Source: Metarhizobium sp017305935 (GTDB lineage: Bacteria > Pseudomonadota > Alphaproteobacteria > Rhizobiales > Rhizobiaceae). Taken from it: a stretch of DNA of 64,000 nt. Positions 41,488 to 49,308 of this stretch are shown here, one piece after another. The number at the start of each line of letters is the position of its first letter. Positions within the stretch are counted from its first letter, which is position 1. The stretch spans positions 186,001 through 250,000 of the forward strand of contig NZ_JARRIR010000008.1 in NCBI RefSeq assembly GCF_029601685.1, in the 5' to 3' direction. Made by a program: the position numbers and the translations under genes. A model generated the notes under the pieces. That model had not been told where the DNA came from and did not search any database. It saw only the letters and a list, made by a program, of their open reading frames with translations.

Positions 41488-42188
41488 TGCGCCTCGACCA
41501 TCTGAAAATCCTCAACGCCGCCCGCGCCGAGCGCCGCGCCATCGCCCTCGTCTCCGATCTGGCGGATGGAACCGACCGACTGTTTACCGAGCGTGATGCG
41601 GTGGAAGGCGCGCTGGGCGATGCCATGCGCGCCGCCTTCCTCTCCGGCAAATCCGCCGCCGTGGACGCCGATGGCCGCAGTCTCTTCATCAACGTCCATG
41701 TGCCGCCGCCGCGCATCGTGGTGATCGGCGCGGTGCATATCAGCCAATCGCTGGCGGTGATGGCCAAGCTCGCCGGCTTCGATCTCACGATCATCGATCC
41801 CCGCACCGCTTTTGCCACGCCGGAACGTTTTGCCGATGTCAACCTGATCGCCGAATGGCCCACGGATGCGCTGAAGGACTGTCCGCTCGACGCCTTCACA
41901 GCGCTGGTCGCCGTCACCCATGATCCGAAGATCGACGACATGCCGCTTTCCGAAGCCCTGAAAACAGGCTGTTTCTACGTCGGAGCGCTCGGCAACCGGA
42001 AAACCCATGCCAAACGGCTGGAACGCCTTGGCGCCGAAGGGTTTTCGCAAGGTCAACTCGCCCGCATCTCTGCCCCCATCGGCCTCGATATCGGCGCGGC
42101 GACGCCGGCGGAAATCGCCGTCGCCATCCTCGCCGAAATCATCCAGTCCCTGCGCCGCCGCGCGTTGGATCGGAGCACCGCCGCATGA
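41487..42188 (+). CDS. XdhC family protein with Rossmann domain
   Basis: This 233-residue protein carries a short XdhC-like N-terminal part and the C-terminal Rossmann domain (XdhC_C). Typical segments are PPRIVVIGAVHISQSLAVMAKLAGF (about 73-97), DPRTAFATPERF, TALVAVTHDPKIDD and YVGALGNRKTHAKRLERL, then SAPIGLDIGAATPAEIAVAILAEI. With the short XdhC protein it forms the split arrangement seen in cox-type clusters. The start shares a base with the previous stop (TGATG), and its own stop overlaps the next start (ATGA at 42185-42188). Confidence 0.88.
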   Translation: MRLDHLKILNAARAERRAIALVSDLADGTDRLFTERDAVEGALGDAMRAAFLSGKSAAVDADGRSLFINVHVPPPRIVVIGAVHISQSLAVMAKLAGFDLTIIDPRTAFATPERFADVNLIAEWPTDALKDCPLDAFTALVAVTHDPKIDDMPLSEALKTGCFYVGALGNRKTHAKRLERLGAEGFSQGQLARISAPIGLDIGAATPAEIAVAILAEIIQSLRRRALDRSTAA

Positions 42189-43819
42189 AATACGGCTCTA
42201 TCGATGTCGAGAACGCCGAAGGCGCCATCCTCGGCCATTCCGTTGCGCTGAGCGAAGGGCGACTGTCGAAGGGCCATATGCTCAGCGCCGGCGATCTCGA
42301 AAGGCTGCGCGCCGCGAACATAGGTTCGGTCCTCGCCGTGCGGCTGCAGCCCGGCGACCTGCGCGAGGACGATGCCGCCCGCCACCTTGCCACAGCCATT
42401 GCCCCGGATCACCTGCGCGTCACCGAGGCGACCACCGGCCGCGTCAACGTCCATGCCAGCGTCAACGGCCTGTTCGTCGCCGACAAAGATGTGGTCGATC
42501 GCTTCAACCGCATCGATCCGGCAATCACGCTCGCCTGTCTGGCCGATCATGTCCCGGTACGAACAGGGGAAATGGTGGCGACCATCAAGATCATTCCGCT
42601 GGCGGTTTCCGCCACTGCCGTCGCGGCTGCGCGACAGGAGATCGAAGCGGCCAGGCCCTTCGAGGTGAAGCCGTTTTCACCGCGCGAGGTGATACTGATT
42701 GCGACCACCCTGCCATCTCTAAAGCCCTCGGTCATGGATAAGACGCGCCGCGTTCTCGCCGAGCGCCTATCCCTGTCGCAAAGCCGCATCGTCTCGGAAA
42801 TCCGTACGCCGCATCGGCCCGACGATGTTAAGGAAGCGATCGCCAAAGCCTTGCAGGCCAAGCAAGGCGATGCGCCGATGCTGCTGATCTTCGGCGCCTC
42901 CGCCATGGCCGATTTCGACGACGTCATTCCTGCCGCCATCCGCGCCGCCGGCGGAAGGGTCGAACATGCGGGCATGCCCGTCGATCCCGGCAACCTGCTG
43001 GTGCTCGGTTGGATCGGCGACGTGCCGGTCATCGGCGCGCCTGGCTGCGCGCGCTCGCCTAAGGAAAACGGCTTTGATTGGATCCTCAATCGCATCCTCG
43101 CCGGAGAAACACCGACATCTCGCGATATCACAGGCATGGGCGTCGGCGGACTGCTGATGGAAATCCCGACCCGGCCGCAGCCGCGCGAAAACGCCCAGCA
43201 CGATCCCGCCGAAATCGACATCGGCATCGTCCTGCTTGCTGCCGGTCGCGCCAGCCGCATGGGCGCCGATGGCCCTCACAAACTGCTTGCGGAATTTGCC
43301 GGTCGGCCGCTGGTGCGGCGCGTGGCGGAAACAGCGCTTGCCGCCCGCCCGGCGCAACTCGTCACTGTCACTGGCCATCGCGCGGCGGAGATCGAGGCGG
43401 CGCTGAATGGGCTTGCGCTCCAAACCGTCCATAACCCGGCTTTCGCCGGCGGCATGGCGAGTTCGCTGGTTGCAGGTCTTGCTGCCGAGGGCATGATGGA
43501 GCATGACGGGCTGATGGTGCTGCTCGCCGACATGCCCGGCGTCACCGCCGATGATCTGACGACGTTGGCAGAGGCCTTTCGCGCCGCGCAGGGCCAGGCC
43601 ATCGTCCGCGCCGTGTCCAACGGCAAGCGCGGCAATCCAGTCATCCTGCCGCGCGCCACTTATTCGGCAATCCTGAAATTGCAGGGCGATATCGGCGCCC
43701 GTCATATCATCGAAACCAGCGGCCTCGCGGTCATCGATATCGAGATCGGCGCGGCGGCGCATCTGGATGTGGATACGCCCGAAGCCGTCATCGCCGCCGG
43801 CGGCATTCTGAAAGGTTAG
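42185..43819 (+). CDS. Fused molybdopterin-binding / MobA-like nucleotidyltransferase
   Basis: This 544-residue fusion protein belongs to molybdenum cofactor metabolism. Residues about 1-330 resemble the MoeA/CinA-type molybdopterin-binding fold (EGAILGHSVAL, then LLIFGASAMADFDDVIPAAIRAAGG and GMPVDPGNLLVLG). Residues about 345-540 are a MobA/MocA-like nucleotidyltransferase with the loop VLLAAGRASRMG, the Asp of MVLLADMPGV and GKRGNPVILP. MocA homologues make molybdopterin cytosine dinucleotide, the cofactor form used by CO dehydrogenase and xanthine-oxidase-family enzymes, which fits the neighbouring XdhC, VWA and MoxR genes. Confidence 0.87.
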   Translation: MKYGSIDVENAEGAILGHSVALSEGRLSKGHMLSAGDLERLRAANIGSVLAVRLQPGDLREDDAARHLATAIAPDHLRVTEATTGRVNVHASVNGLFVADKDVVDRFNRIDPAITLACLADHVPVRTGEMVATIKIIPLAVSATAVAAARQEIEAARPFEVKPFSPREVILIATTLPSLKPSVMDKTRRVLAERLSLSQSRIVSEIRTPHRPDDVKEAIAKALQAKQGDAPMLLIFGASAMADFDDVIPAAIRAAGGRVEHAGMPVDPGNLLVLGWIGDVPVIGAPGCARSPKENGFDWILNRILAGETPTSRDITGMGVGGLLMEIPTRPQPRENAQHDPAEIDIGIVLLAAGRASRMGADGPHKLLAEFAGRPLVRRVAETALAARPAQLVTVTGHRAAEIEAALNGLALQTVHNPAFAGGMASSLVAGLAAEGMMEHDGLMVLLADMPGVTADDLTTLAEAFRAAQGQAIVRAVSNGKRGNPVILPRATYSAILKLQGDIGARHIIETSGLAVIDIEIGAAAHLDVDTPEAVIAAGGILKG

Positions 43820-43821
43820 GC

Positions 43822-44139
43822 ATGGACAGGGACGCCATCGAGGAGATGTTCCAGGCGCTCGGCGAAATCACCATCCGCCGCATGTTCGGCGGCAAGGGCA
43901 TCTACCACCTCGGTCGCATCGTCGCCATCGAGTTGCGCGGCGAAATCATGCTCAAGGGCGATGCCGAGACGGCGGAAGCGGTGGAGGAGGCCGGCGGCCG
44001 GCGCTGGACCTATGACGGCCGCAAAGGCAAACCGGTCGCCATGCCCTACTGGACGATCCCGGATGGCGCTTATGACGATCCGGACGAGATGGCCAAATGG
44101 GTGCGGCTGGCCTACGAAGCAACGCTGAGGGCGGGCTGA
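43822..44139 (+). CDS. TfoX/Sxy N-terminal domain protein
   Basis: This 105-residue protein has a TfoX_N domain. The pattern ITIRRMFGGKGIYHLGRIVAIELRGEIMLKGD (about residues 17-48) is characteristic, with the later PYWTIPDGAYDDPDEMAKWVRLA. TfoX/Sxy controls competence in gammaproteobacteria; the role of the small alphaproteobacterial copies is not established. It lies two bases after the MoeA/MobA fusion gene, so it is probably a passenger at the end of that operon. A RIME-like repeat follows within 40 bases. Confidence 0.85.
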   Translation: MDRDAIEEMFQALGEITIRRMFGGKGIYHLGRIVAIELRGEIMLKGDAETAEAVEEAGGRRWTYDGRKGKPVAMPYWTIPDGAYDDPDEMAKWVRLAYEATLRAG

Positions 44140-44175
44140 TAGAGCGGCAGCTGTAGAGATCGAAATCCACGATCA

Positions 44176-44283
44176 GTCCGTCTTGCCCAGGCTTGTCCGA
44201 GCATCCAGTCACGCTCGAAATAGCCATTGACATCAACAGCCTGGTAGATGCGGACACATCCTCGGGACAAACCCGAGGATGAC
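44176..44283. repeat. RIME-like palindromic repeat, copy 1
   Basis: This element of about 108 bases ends in the palindrome CCTCGGG-ACAAA-CCCGAGG (44264-44282 region). Its body matches the reverse complement of the copy at 55348-55452 over its whole length, including a shared GAAATAGCCATT and ACATCAAC. Its left palindrome is degraded. Size and two-palindrome layout agree with the rhizobial RIME elements. Confidence 0.7.
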
Positions 44284-44294
44284 GATTTTGGGCT

Positions 44295-44714
44295 CTAGGC
44301 GAGATCGGCCGCAAGGTGCTCGACAGCCTTCGCAGCAAAGCGCGACAAAGGCTCCGGCAGGCTGTCGAGATCGAACCATCCGAATTCGGTGAGCTTATCG
44401 GGTTCGGTAAGGCGCGGCTTGCCGGAAAAATCGCTGGTCGCGTAGATCAGCGAAATCCAGTGATGGCCGTCGAACGGTGTAACGACCTCGGCATTGCAGA
44501 GGAAATCGACGCGGCCGAATGTCAGGCCGGTTTCTTCTTCAGCCTCGCGGCGGGCAGCGTCAATGGCGGCCTCGCCATGGTCGATCTTACCGCCGACAAT
44601 GTTCCAGTAACCGGCTTCCGGCGCCTTGACGCGCCGGTAGAGCAGAAGCTTTCGATCACGGAAAACAGCGAGGCCAACGCCGACGCCGGGAAAATCGATT
44701 CCGGGGACGGACAT
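44295..44714 (-). CDS. NUDIX hydrolase
   Basis: This 139-residue NUDIX pyrophosphohydrolase has the complete box Gx5Ex7REUxEExGU, seen as GKIDHGEAAIDAARREAEEETGL (residues 42-64). Family members hydrolyse nucleoside diphosphates linked to another group, including damaged nucleotides; the substrate here is unknown. Flanking strands LAVFRDRKLLLYRRV and DFLCNAEVVTP complete the fold. It lies 30 bases upstream of nothing on its own strand except the RIME copy, and downstream of the DEAD-box helicase gene, from which it is separated by 30 bases. Confidence 0.9.
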   Translation of the reverse strand: MSVPGIDFPGVGVGLAVFRDRKLLLYRRVKAPEAGYWNIVGGKIDHGEAAIDAARREAEEETGLTFGRVDFLCNAEVVTPFDGHHWISLIYATSDFSGKPRLTEPDKLTEFGWFDLDSLPEPLSRFAAKAVEHLAADLA

Positions 44715-44744
44715 TGGCCTGCACTCGCTTTTCTGGAAATGACC

Positions 44745-46244
44745 TCAGGCCTTGGCGTTGGCCACGATCAGCATGAAAGCGGGGATGTCGTCGCCGAAGC
44801 CGACCGGAGTCGGGCCGTCGTCCTGGTCGCGATAGCGGTTTCGGCGGTCGCGGTTGTCGTCATTGGCCGGGTAGGGCCGCGCGTGACGCGGGCTATTGCT
44901 ATGCTTGTTGTCCGCTTTGCGCTCTGTCTTCACGCTCTCGACCTTCTTCTCTGCCTTCACGACGTCATCCGTTTCAACCGTATCATCGTTGTTTTTGATG
45001 TCGGATTTATGATTGCCGCGTCCGCGACGGCCGCGATCACGATCCCGGTCGCGTTCCTTGTCCTTCTTGCGGCCGCGGCCGCTGTCGTGGCTTTCCATCG
45101 GCGCCGGAAGGGCGGAGAGATCGCCGTTGAGCCATTCGATCTGCTGACCGATCAGTTTCTCGATGGCGTCCAGATATTTGGTGTCGCTTTTGGTCACCAG
45201 CGTGAAAGCGCGGCCAGAACGGCCGGCGCGTCCGGTGCGGCCAATGCGGTGGACATAGTCCTCGGCGTGGATCGGCACATCGAAATTGAAGACGTGACCG
45301 ACATCTGGCAGGTCGAGACCGCGCGCGGCGACGTCGGAGGCGACCAGAAGCTGGATATTGCCGTCGCGGAAGTTCTGCAGCATCGTCGTGCGCGAACGCT
45401 GGTCCATATCGCCATGCAGTGCTCCGACGGAGAAGCCATGGCGCTCGAGCGAGCGGAACAGATCGGCGACATCGCGCTTGCGATTGCAGAAGATGATCGC
45501 GTTCTTGAGGTCGTCCTGCGCGCGGATGAGATCGCGCAGCACGGCGCGTTTCTCATAATCCTTGTTGTGGGAAGCGACGAGGCGCTGCGTGACGGTCGCA
45601 GCGGTGGAGGAGGGCTTGGCCACCTCGATGCGCTCCGGATTCTGCAGGAACCGGTCGGCCAGCTTCTGGATTTCCGGCGGCATGGTGGCCGAGAAGAACA
45701 GCGTCTGGCGGGTGAACGGAATCATCTTGGCGATGCGCTCGATATCGGGAATGAACCCCATGTCGAGCATCCGGTCGGCCTCGTCGATGACGAGAATTTC
45801 GACACCGGTCATCAGCAGCTTGCCGCGCTCGCAATGATCGAGCAGGCGGCCGGGGGTGCAGATCAGCACGTCGGCGCCGCGTTCCAGCTTGCGATCCTGC
45901 TCGTCAAAGGACACGCCGCCGATCAGCAGAGCGACGTTCAGCTTGTGATTCTTGCCGTACTTCTCGAAGTTTTCCGCCACCTGGGCGGCCAGCTCACGGG
46001 TCGGCTCCAGAATGAGCGTGCGCGGCATGCGCGCGCGGGCACGGCCCTTTTCCAGAAGCGTCAGCATCGGCAGCACGAAGGACGCCGTCTTGCCGGTGCC
46101 CGTCTGCGCGATGCCGCAGATGTCACGCCGCTGCAGGGCGTGTGGAATCGCCCCCATCTGGATGGGAGTGGGCGTGGTGTATCCGGCGTCGGTGACAGCG
46201 GAAAGGACTTTCTGGCTCAAGCCAAGATCAGCAAAACTGGTCAA
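44745..46244 (-). CDS. DEAD-box ATP-dependent RNA helicase
   Basis: This 499-residue RhlE-like DEAD-box helicase remodels RNA structure in ribosome assembly or decay. The motifs run in order: F and Q motif (FADLGLS, PTPIQ), motif I AQTGTGKT, PTRELAAQV, TPGRLLDH, motif II VIDEADRML, SAT, IIFCNRKRD, and HRIGRTGRAGRSG. After residue about 375 the tail is low-complexity, first Arg/Asp/Lys-rich then acidic, and is presumably an RNA-binding disordered region. A promoter candidate lies about 75 bases upstream. Confidence 0.93.
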   Translation of the reverse strand: MTSFADLGLSQKVLSAVTDAGYTTPTPIQMGAIPHALQRRDICGIAQTGTGKTASFVLPMLTLLEKGRARARMPRTLILEPTRELAAQVAENFEKYGKNHKLNVALLIGGVSFDEQDRKLERGADVLICTPGRLLDHCERGKLLMTGVEILVIDEADRMLDMGFIPDIERIAKMIPFTRQTLFFSATMPPEIQKLADRFLQNPERIEVAKPSSTAATVTQRLVASHNKDYEKRAVLRDLIRAQDDLKNAIIFCNRKRDVADLFRSLERHGFSVGALHGDMDQRSRTTMLQNFRDGNIQLLVASDVAARGLDLPDVGHVFNFDVPIHAEDYVHRIGRTGRAGRSGRAFTLVTKSDTKYLDAIEKLIGQQIEWLNGDLSALPAPMESHDSGRGRKKDKERDRDRDRGRRGRGNHKSDIKNNDDTVETDDVVKAEKKVESVKTERKADNKHSNSPRHARPYPANDDNRDRRNRYRDQDDGPTPVGFGDDIPAFMLIVANAKA

Positions 46245-46315
46245 AGGGGATTCTGTATCCGGTCAGTTGGGAACAACTTGGTGGAATCGTCACGATTTCC
46301 ATGCATTTGCTGGGC

Positions 46316-46344
46316 GGCATAGTCCCAAAATGCCGGCAAGTCAA
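46316..46344 (-). promoter_or_regulatory. Candidate sigma-70 promoter of the DEAD-box helicase gene
   Basis: On the minus strand TTGACT (46344-46339) and TATGCC (46321-46316) are spaced by 17 bases. This leaves a leader of about 65 bases before the ATG. The call is consensus-based only. Confidence 0.45.
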
Positions 46345-46473
46345 GGAAAGCAGCCGATTTGGCGGCTCCCAGGGTTAAAGGCGAGGGTAAACGCGCCGTT
46401 TTGACTGGATCGAAACGAAACAGGGGTGAAAAACCGTTCTGACACGGGGCGAAACGCCGCCGCCGAAAACGTC

Positions 46474-47766
46474 TCACAAATAGGCAAGCAGCCGCCGGCC
46501 GGCATTGAGGAAGGCCATGGGATCGAGCGCCTGGCCGTTGCGGCGCACCTCGTAATGAAGATGCGTGCCGGTGGAGCGGCCCGTGCTGCCGGCGAGCCCG
46601 ACGACATCGCCCGGATCGACCTTGTCGCCGACCTTGACGAGGATGCGCTGCATATGGCCGTAGCGGGTCGCAAGCCCGTTGCCGTGATCGACTTCGACCA
46701 TGTTGCCGTAGCCGCCGGAGGGGCCGGCGACGGTCACCACGCCGCCGCCGCTGCAATGCACGCGCTCGCCGCTTTCGAAGCGGAAATCGATGCCGGAATG
46801 CATGGCGAGCCGGCCGAGGAACGGGTCGGTTCGATTGCCGAAACGGCTGGTTATGATCTTCTGCGGCGCGGGATTGGCGAAAGGCAGAACCGTGGCGATG
46901 CCGCGCGCAGCATCGAGCCGCTTCAGGGCGACGTCGAGATCGTCGATCGACGCTTCGAATCGGTCGGTCGGCTGCGGCTCGATGAACGGGCCGCCAACGG
47001 CATCTTCCGTCTCCGTCGCCGTGGCCATCTGCGTCTTTTCCGCCGATTCGACGTTGACGCCGCTGCCACGCAGAATGTCCTCGATGGCGCCAGCCTTGTC
47101 GTCGGCCGCCGAGGTCAGTTGCTGCAATTGCGTCATCTGTTCGCGCTCAATGGTCTTCAAGGACAGGGTTACCTTGGAAAACATGCGGTCGGCGCGGTCG
47201 GCAACGGTTTCATCGGCCGGCGCATAGGCGAGGGCGGAGGGTTGCGCTTCGCCAGCCTTGCCGCCGGTCATCAGGCTTTCGATGGCTTTTATGCCGCCCT
47301 TAGCATCGGCCTTGCGTTCGGGATTGAAGGCAGGCACGGGAACGTCGGCGCCCTGCAGGCCCTGTTCCTCGGCCTTGTCAAGCAAGGTGCCGATTCGGCT
47401 GTGGCGCGAGGTCAGCGCCATCTGCTGCTCCATGAGTTTATCGACCTTTTCCTCCACCACCTGCTGGTCGAGAAGCTGGCGGGAGGTGACGCGGTCCACC
47501 TGGGCACGCAGCGCCGCAATCCGGTCCTCGTATTCATGCTGCATGCGCGCCTGGCGGGCCATGGTGGCGCCGATCAGGTCGTCTCGCAGCACCAGATAGG
47601 AGGTGGCAAGCAGATAGCCGATGGTAACGGCCCCGGCAACGCAGGCGCCGAGCGCGATCATCCACGGCCGCACGGTCATATGCCGCACCCGGTCGCCGCT
47701 GGCGAGGATGAGGATATGCTGCTCGGCGCGCTTTCCGAATACGCGATTGTCCGGCCGGTTGGTCAC
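46474..47766 (-). CDS. M23 family metallopeptidase, membrane-anchored
   Basis: This probable peptidoglycan DD-endopeptidase or amidase activator has one membrane span near residues 35-55 (WMIALGACVAGAVTIGYLL). A long coiled-coil region (about 70-290) follows, then a C-terminal LytM domain with zinc motifs HSGIDF and HLHYEV. The layout is that of EnvC/NlpD-like or MepM-like factors. The GTG at 47766 behind GGGAGAG is preferred (430 residues); the first in-frame ATG at 47820 lacks a site. The enzyme would face the periplasm. Confidence 0.88.
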   Translation of the reverse strand: MTNRPDNRVFGKRAEQHILILASGDRVRHMTVRPWMIALGACVAGAVTIGYLLATSYLVLRDDLIGATMARQARMQHEYEDRIAALRAQVDRVTSRQLLDQQVVEEKVDKLMEQQMALTSRHSRIGTLLDKAEEQGLQGADVPVPAFNPERKADAKGGIKAIESLMTGGKAGEAQPSALAYAPADETVADRADRMFSKVTLSLKTIEREQMTQLQQLTSAADDKAGAIEDILRGSGVNVESAEKTQMATATETEDAVGGPFIEPQPTDRFEASIDDLDVALKRLDAARGIATVLPFANPAPQKIITSRFGNRTDPFLGRLAMHSGIDFRFESGERVHCSGGGVVTVAGPSGGYGNMVEVDHGNGLATRYGHMQRILVKVGDKVDPGDVVGLAGSTGRSTGTHLHYEVRRNGQALDPMAFLNAGRRLLAYL

Positions 47767-47869
47767 GGGGTGCTCTCCCACGGGCGGCGCCTGTTGCGCC
47801 GGTCGAGGACGATTACACACCGTTAAGGTTAACGAAGGGTTAAATTTGCTCTTGCGAGGCTGCTCTGGC

Positions 47870-48694
47870 TCAACTGCTGGTCGAAGTCAGCGCGCGGTAG
47901 AAAGTCGGCGTCAGCCCGGCCTCGGCACGGGCGATATCGTTGAACGGCGCCTTCAGCGAGCCGCGGAAATTGGCGCGCACAAGTTGCTGGAAGGCGGCGG
48001 CCGGATCCTTGCGTTCTCGCGCGCAGAGAAAACGGAACCACTTCGCCCCGACCGCCACATGGCCTTTTTCGTCGTTATAGATGACATCCAGAATCGCGGC
48101 GCTTTCCATGTCGCCGGTCTCGACCATCTTCGCCTGCAGCGAGGGCGTGACGTCGAGTCCGCGCGCTTCGAGGATCAGCGGCACGACGGCAAGCCTTGCG
48201 GTGAGATCGTTGCGGGTAGAATGGGCCGCCTGCCAGAGGCCGTCATGGGCCGGCAGGTCGCCATAATCCGCGCCGAGCTGGCGCAGCCGGTCGCGCACCA
48301 TGCGGAAATGCTTGGCTTCCTCATAGGCCACCTGCATCCAGCCGTCGAAGAAGGACTGCGGCACGCGCTCGCTGGCGAAACGCGCGACGATATCCAACGC
48401 CAGATCGACGGCGTTCAGCTCGATATGAGCGATGGCGTGCAGCAGGGCGATGCGGCCCTTCAATGTGTGCAACGAGCGCTTTTCCATATGCCTGGGCGGC
48501 ACGAGATCGGGCTTTTCCGGCCGGCCGGGACGCTCCGGCAGGGGCGGATCGAGCGGCGAGCGCAAGGACAGCCGCCGCTCGAACCAGCGCGTCGCGGTCT
48601 CCTGCGCCAGCTCGGTCTTGCTGTCCAGATCGGCGGCGAGGATCGCCAGCGTCGCGCCGCCGCGCAGCGAAGTCAGGCGCGGGGCCTCACTCAT
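47870..48694 (-). CDS. Ferritin-like domain protein (DUF455)
   Basis: This 274-residue protein of the DUF455 group has a ferritin-like four-helix bundle with possible di-iron ligands. Relevant segments are LLHAIAHIELNAVDLALDIVARF, with Glu and His (about residues 85-107), YEEAKHFRMVRDRL (ExxxH-type, about 123-136) and VIYNDEKGHVAVGAKWF with ExxH. Some relatives act in tRNA hydroxylation (MiaE-like fold), but the substrate here is unknown. Its ATG overlaps the bcp stop by four bases, so the two are translationally coupled. Confidence 0.85.
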   Translation of the reverse strand: MSEAPRLTSLRGGATLAILAADLDSKTELAQETATRWFERRLSLRSPLDPPLPERPGRPEKPDLVPPRHMEKRSLHTLKGRIALLHAIAHIELNAVDLALDIVARFASERVPQSFFDGWMQVAYEEAKHFRMVRDRLRQLGADYGDLPAHDGLWQAAHSTRNDLTARLAVVPLILEARGLDVTPSLQAKMVETGDMESAAILDVIYNDEKGHVAVGAKWFRFLCARERKDPAAAFQQLVRANFRGSLKAPFNDIARAEAGLTPTFYRALTSTSS

Positions 48695-49164
48695 GCGGCA
48701 AGCTGCCGGATGGCGGCGAGCACCTCTTCGGCATGGCCCTTGACCTTCACCTTCGGCCAGATCTGCGCCACCTTGCCGTCCTTGTCGATCAGGAAGGTGC
48801 TGCGCACGACGCCCATATAGCTGCGGCCATACATGCTCTTTTCCTGCCAGACGCCGAAGGCCTCGATCGCTTGCCGCTCGACATCGGCAGCCAAGGGTAT
48901 GGCAAGCGCATGCTTGCCGACGAACTTGTCATGGCTCTTTACCGAGTCGGGAGAAATGCCGATCACCACCGCGCCCGCCGCCTCGAAAGCGCTGGCAAGA
49001 CCTGAAAAGTCTACCGCCTCGGTGGTGCAGCCCGACGTATCGTCCTTCGGATAGAAATAGACGACCACCGGCCGGCCGCGAAACTGCGAGAGCGAAATCG
49101 TGCCGCCGCCATCGCGGGGCAGGGTGAAATCCGGTGCTTGATCGCCGATCCGCAATTCCGCCAT
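48691..49164 (-). CDS. bcp: Peroxiredoxin, Bcp/PrxQ type
   Basis: This thiol peroxidase reduces hydrogen peroxide and organic hydroperoxides. The peroxidatic cysteine is Cys46 in DDTSGCTTEAVDF, with FYPKDDT before it and the conserved Arg in VVRSTFLID. The second cysteine of E. coli Bcp, five residues later, is absent, and Cys46 is the only Cys in the protein, so this is a 1-Cys form that needs an external thiol. The ATG at 49164 with AAAGG gives 157 residues. It is coupled to the DUF455 gene. Confidence 0.93.
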   Translation of the reverse strand: MAELRIGDQAPDFTLPRDGGGTISLSQFRGRPVVVYFYPKDDTSGCTTEAVDFSGLASAFEAAGAVVIGISPDSVKSHDKFVGKHALAIPLAADVERQAIEAFGVWQEKSMYGRSYMGVVRSTFLIDKDGKVAQIWPKVKVKGHAEEVLAAIRQLAA

Positions 49165-49308
49165 GGGGAAACCTTTCTTATGCCGATTTTTTGAAGGACG
49201 AATGCTGTGTTCCATATATAGTCACGCTCGCATCAGGCCAATCCGCCTGCCAGATTTATTCAGCACTTACGGGAGATCGTCATAGGCACGGCAGAACGCG
49301 GCAGGCAG

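Noticed and set aside
48691..49164. Loss of the second cysteine in Bcp as a novel finding
   Set aside because: 1-Cys variants of this peroxiredoxin subfamily are well known, so it is noted only in the gene entry.
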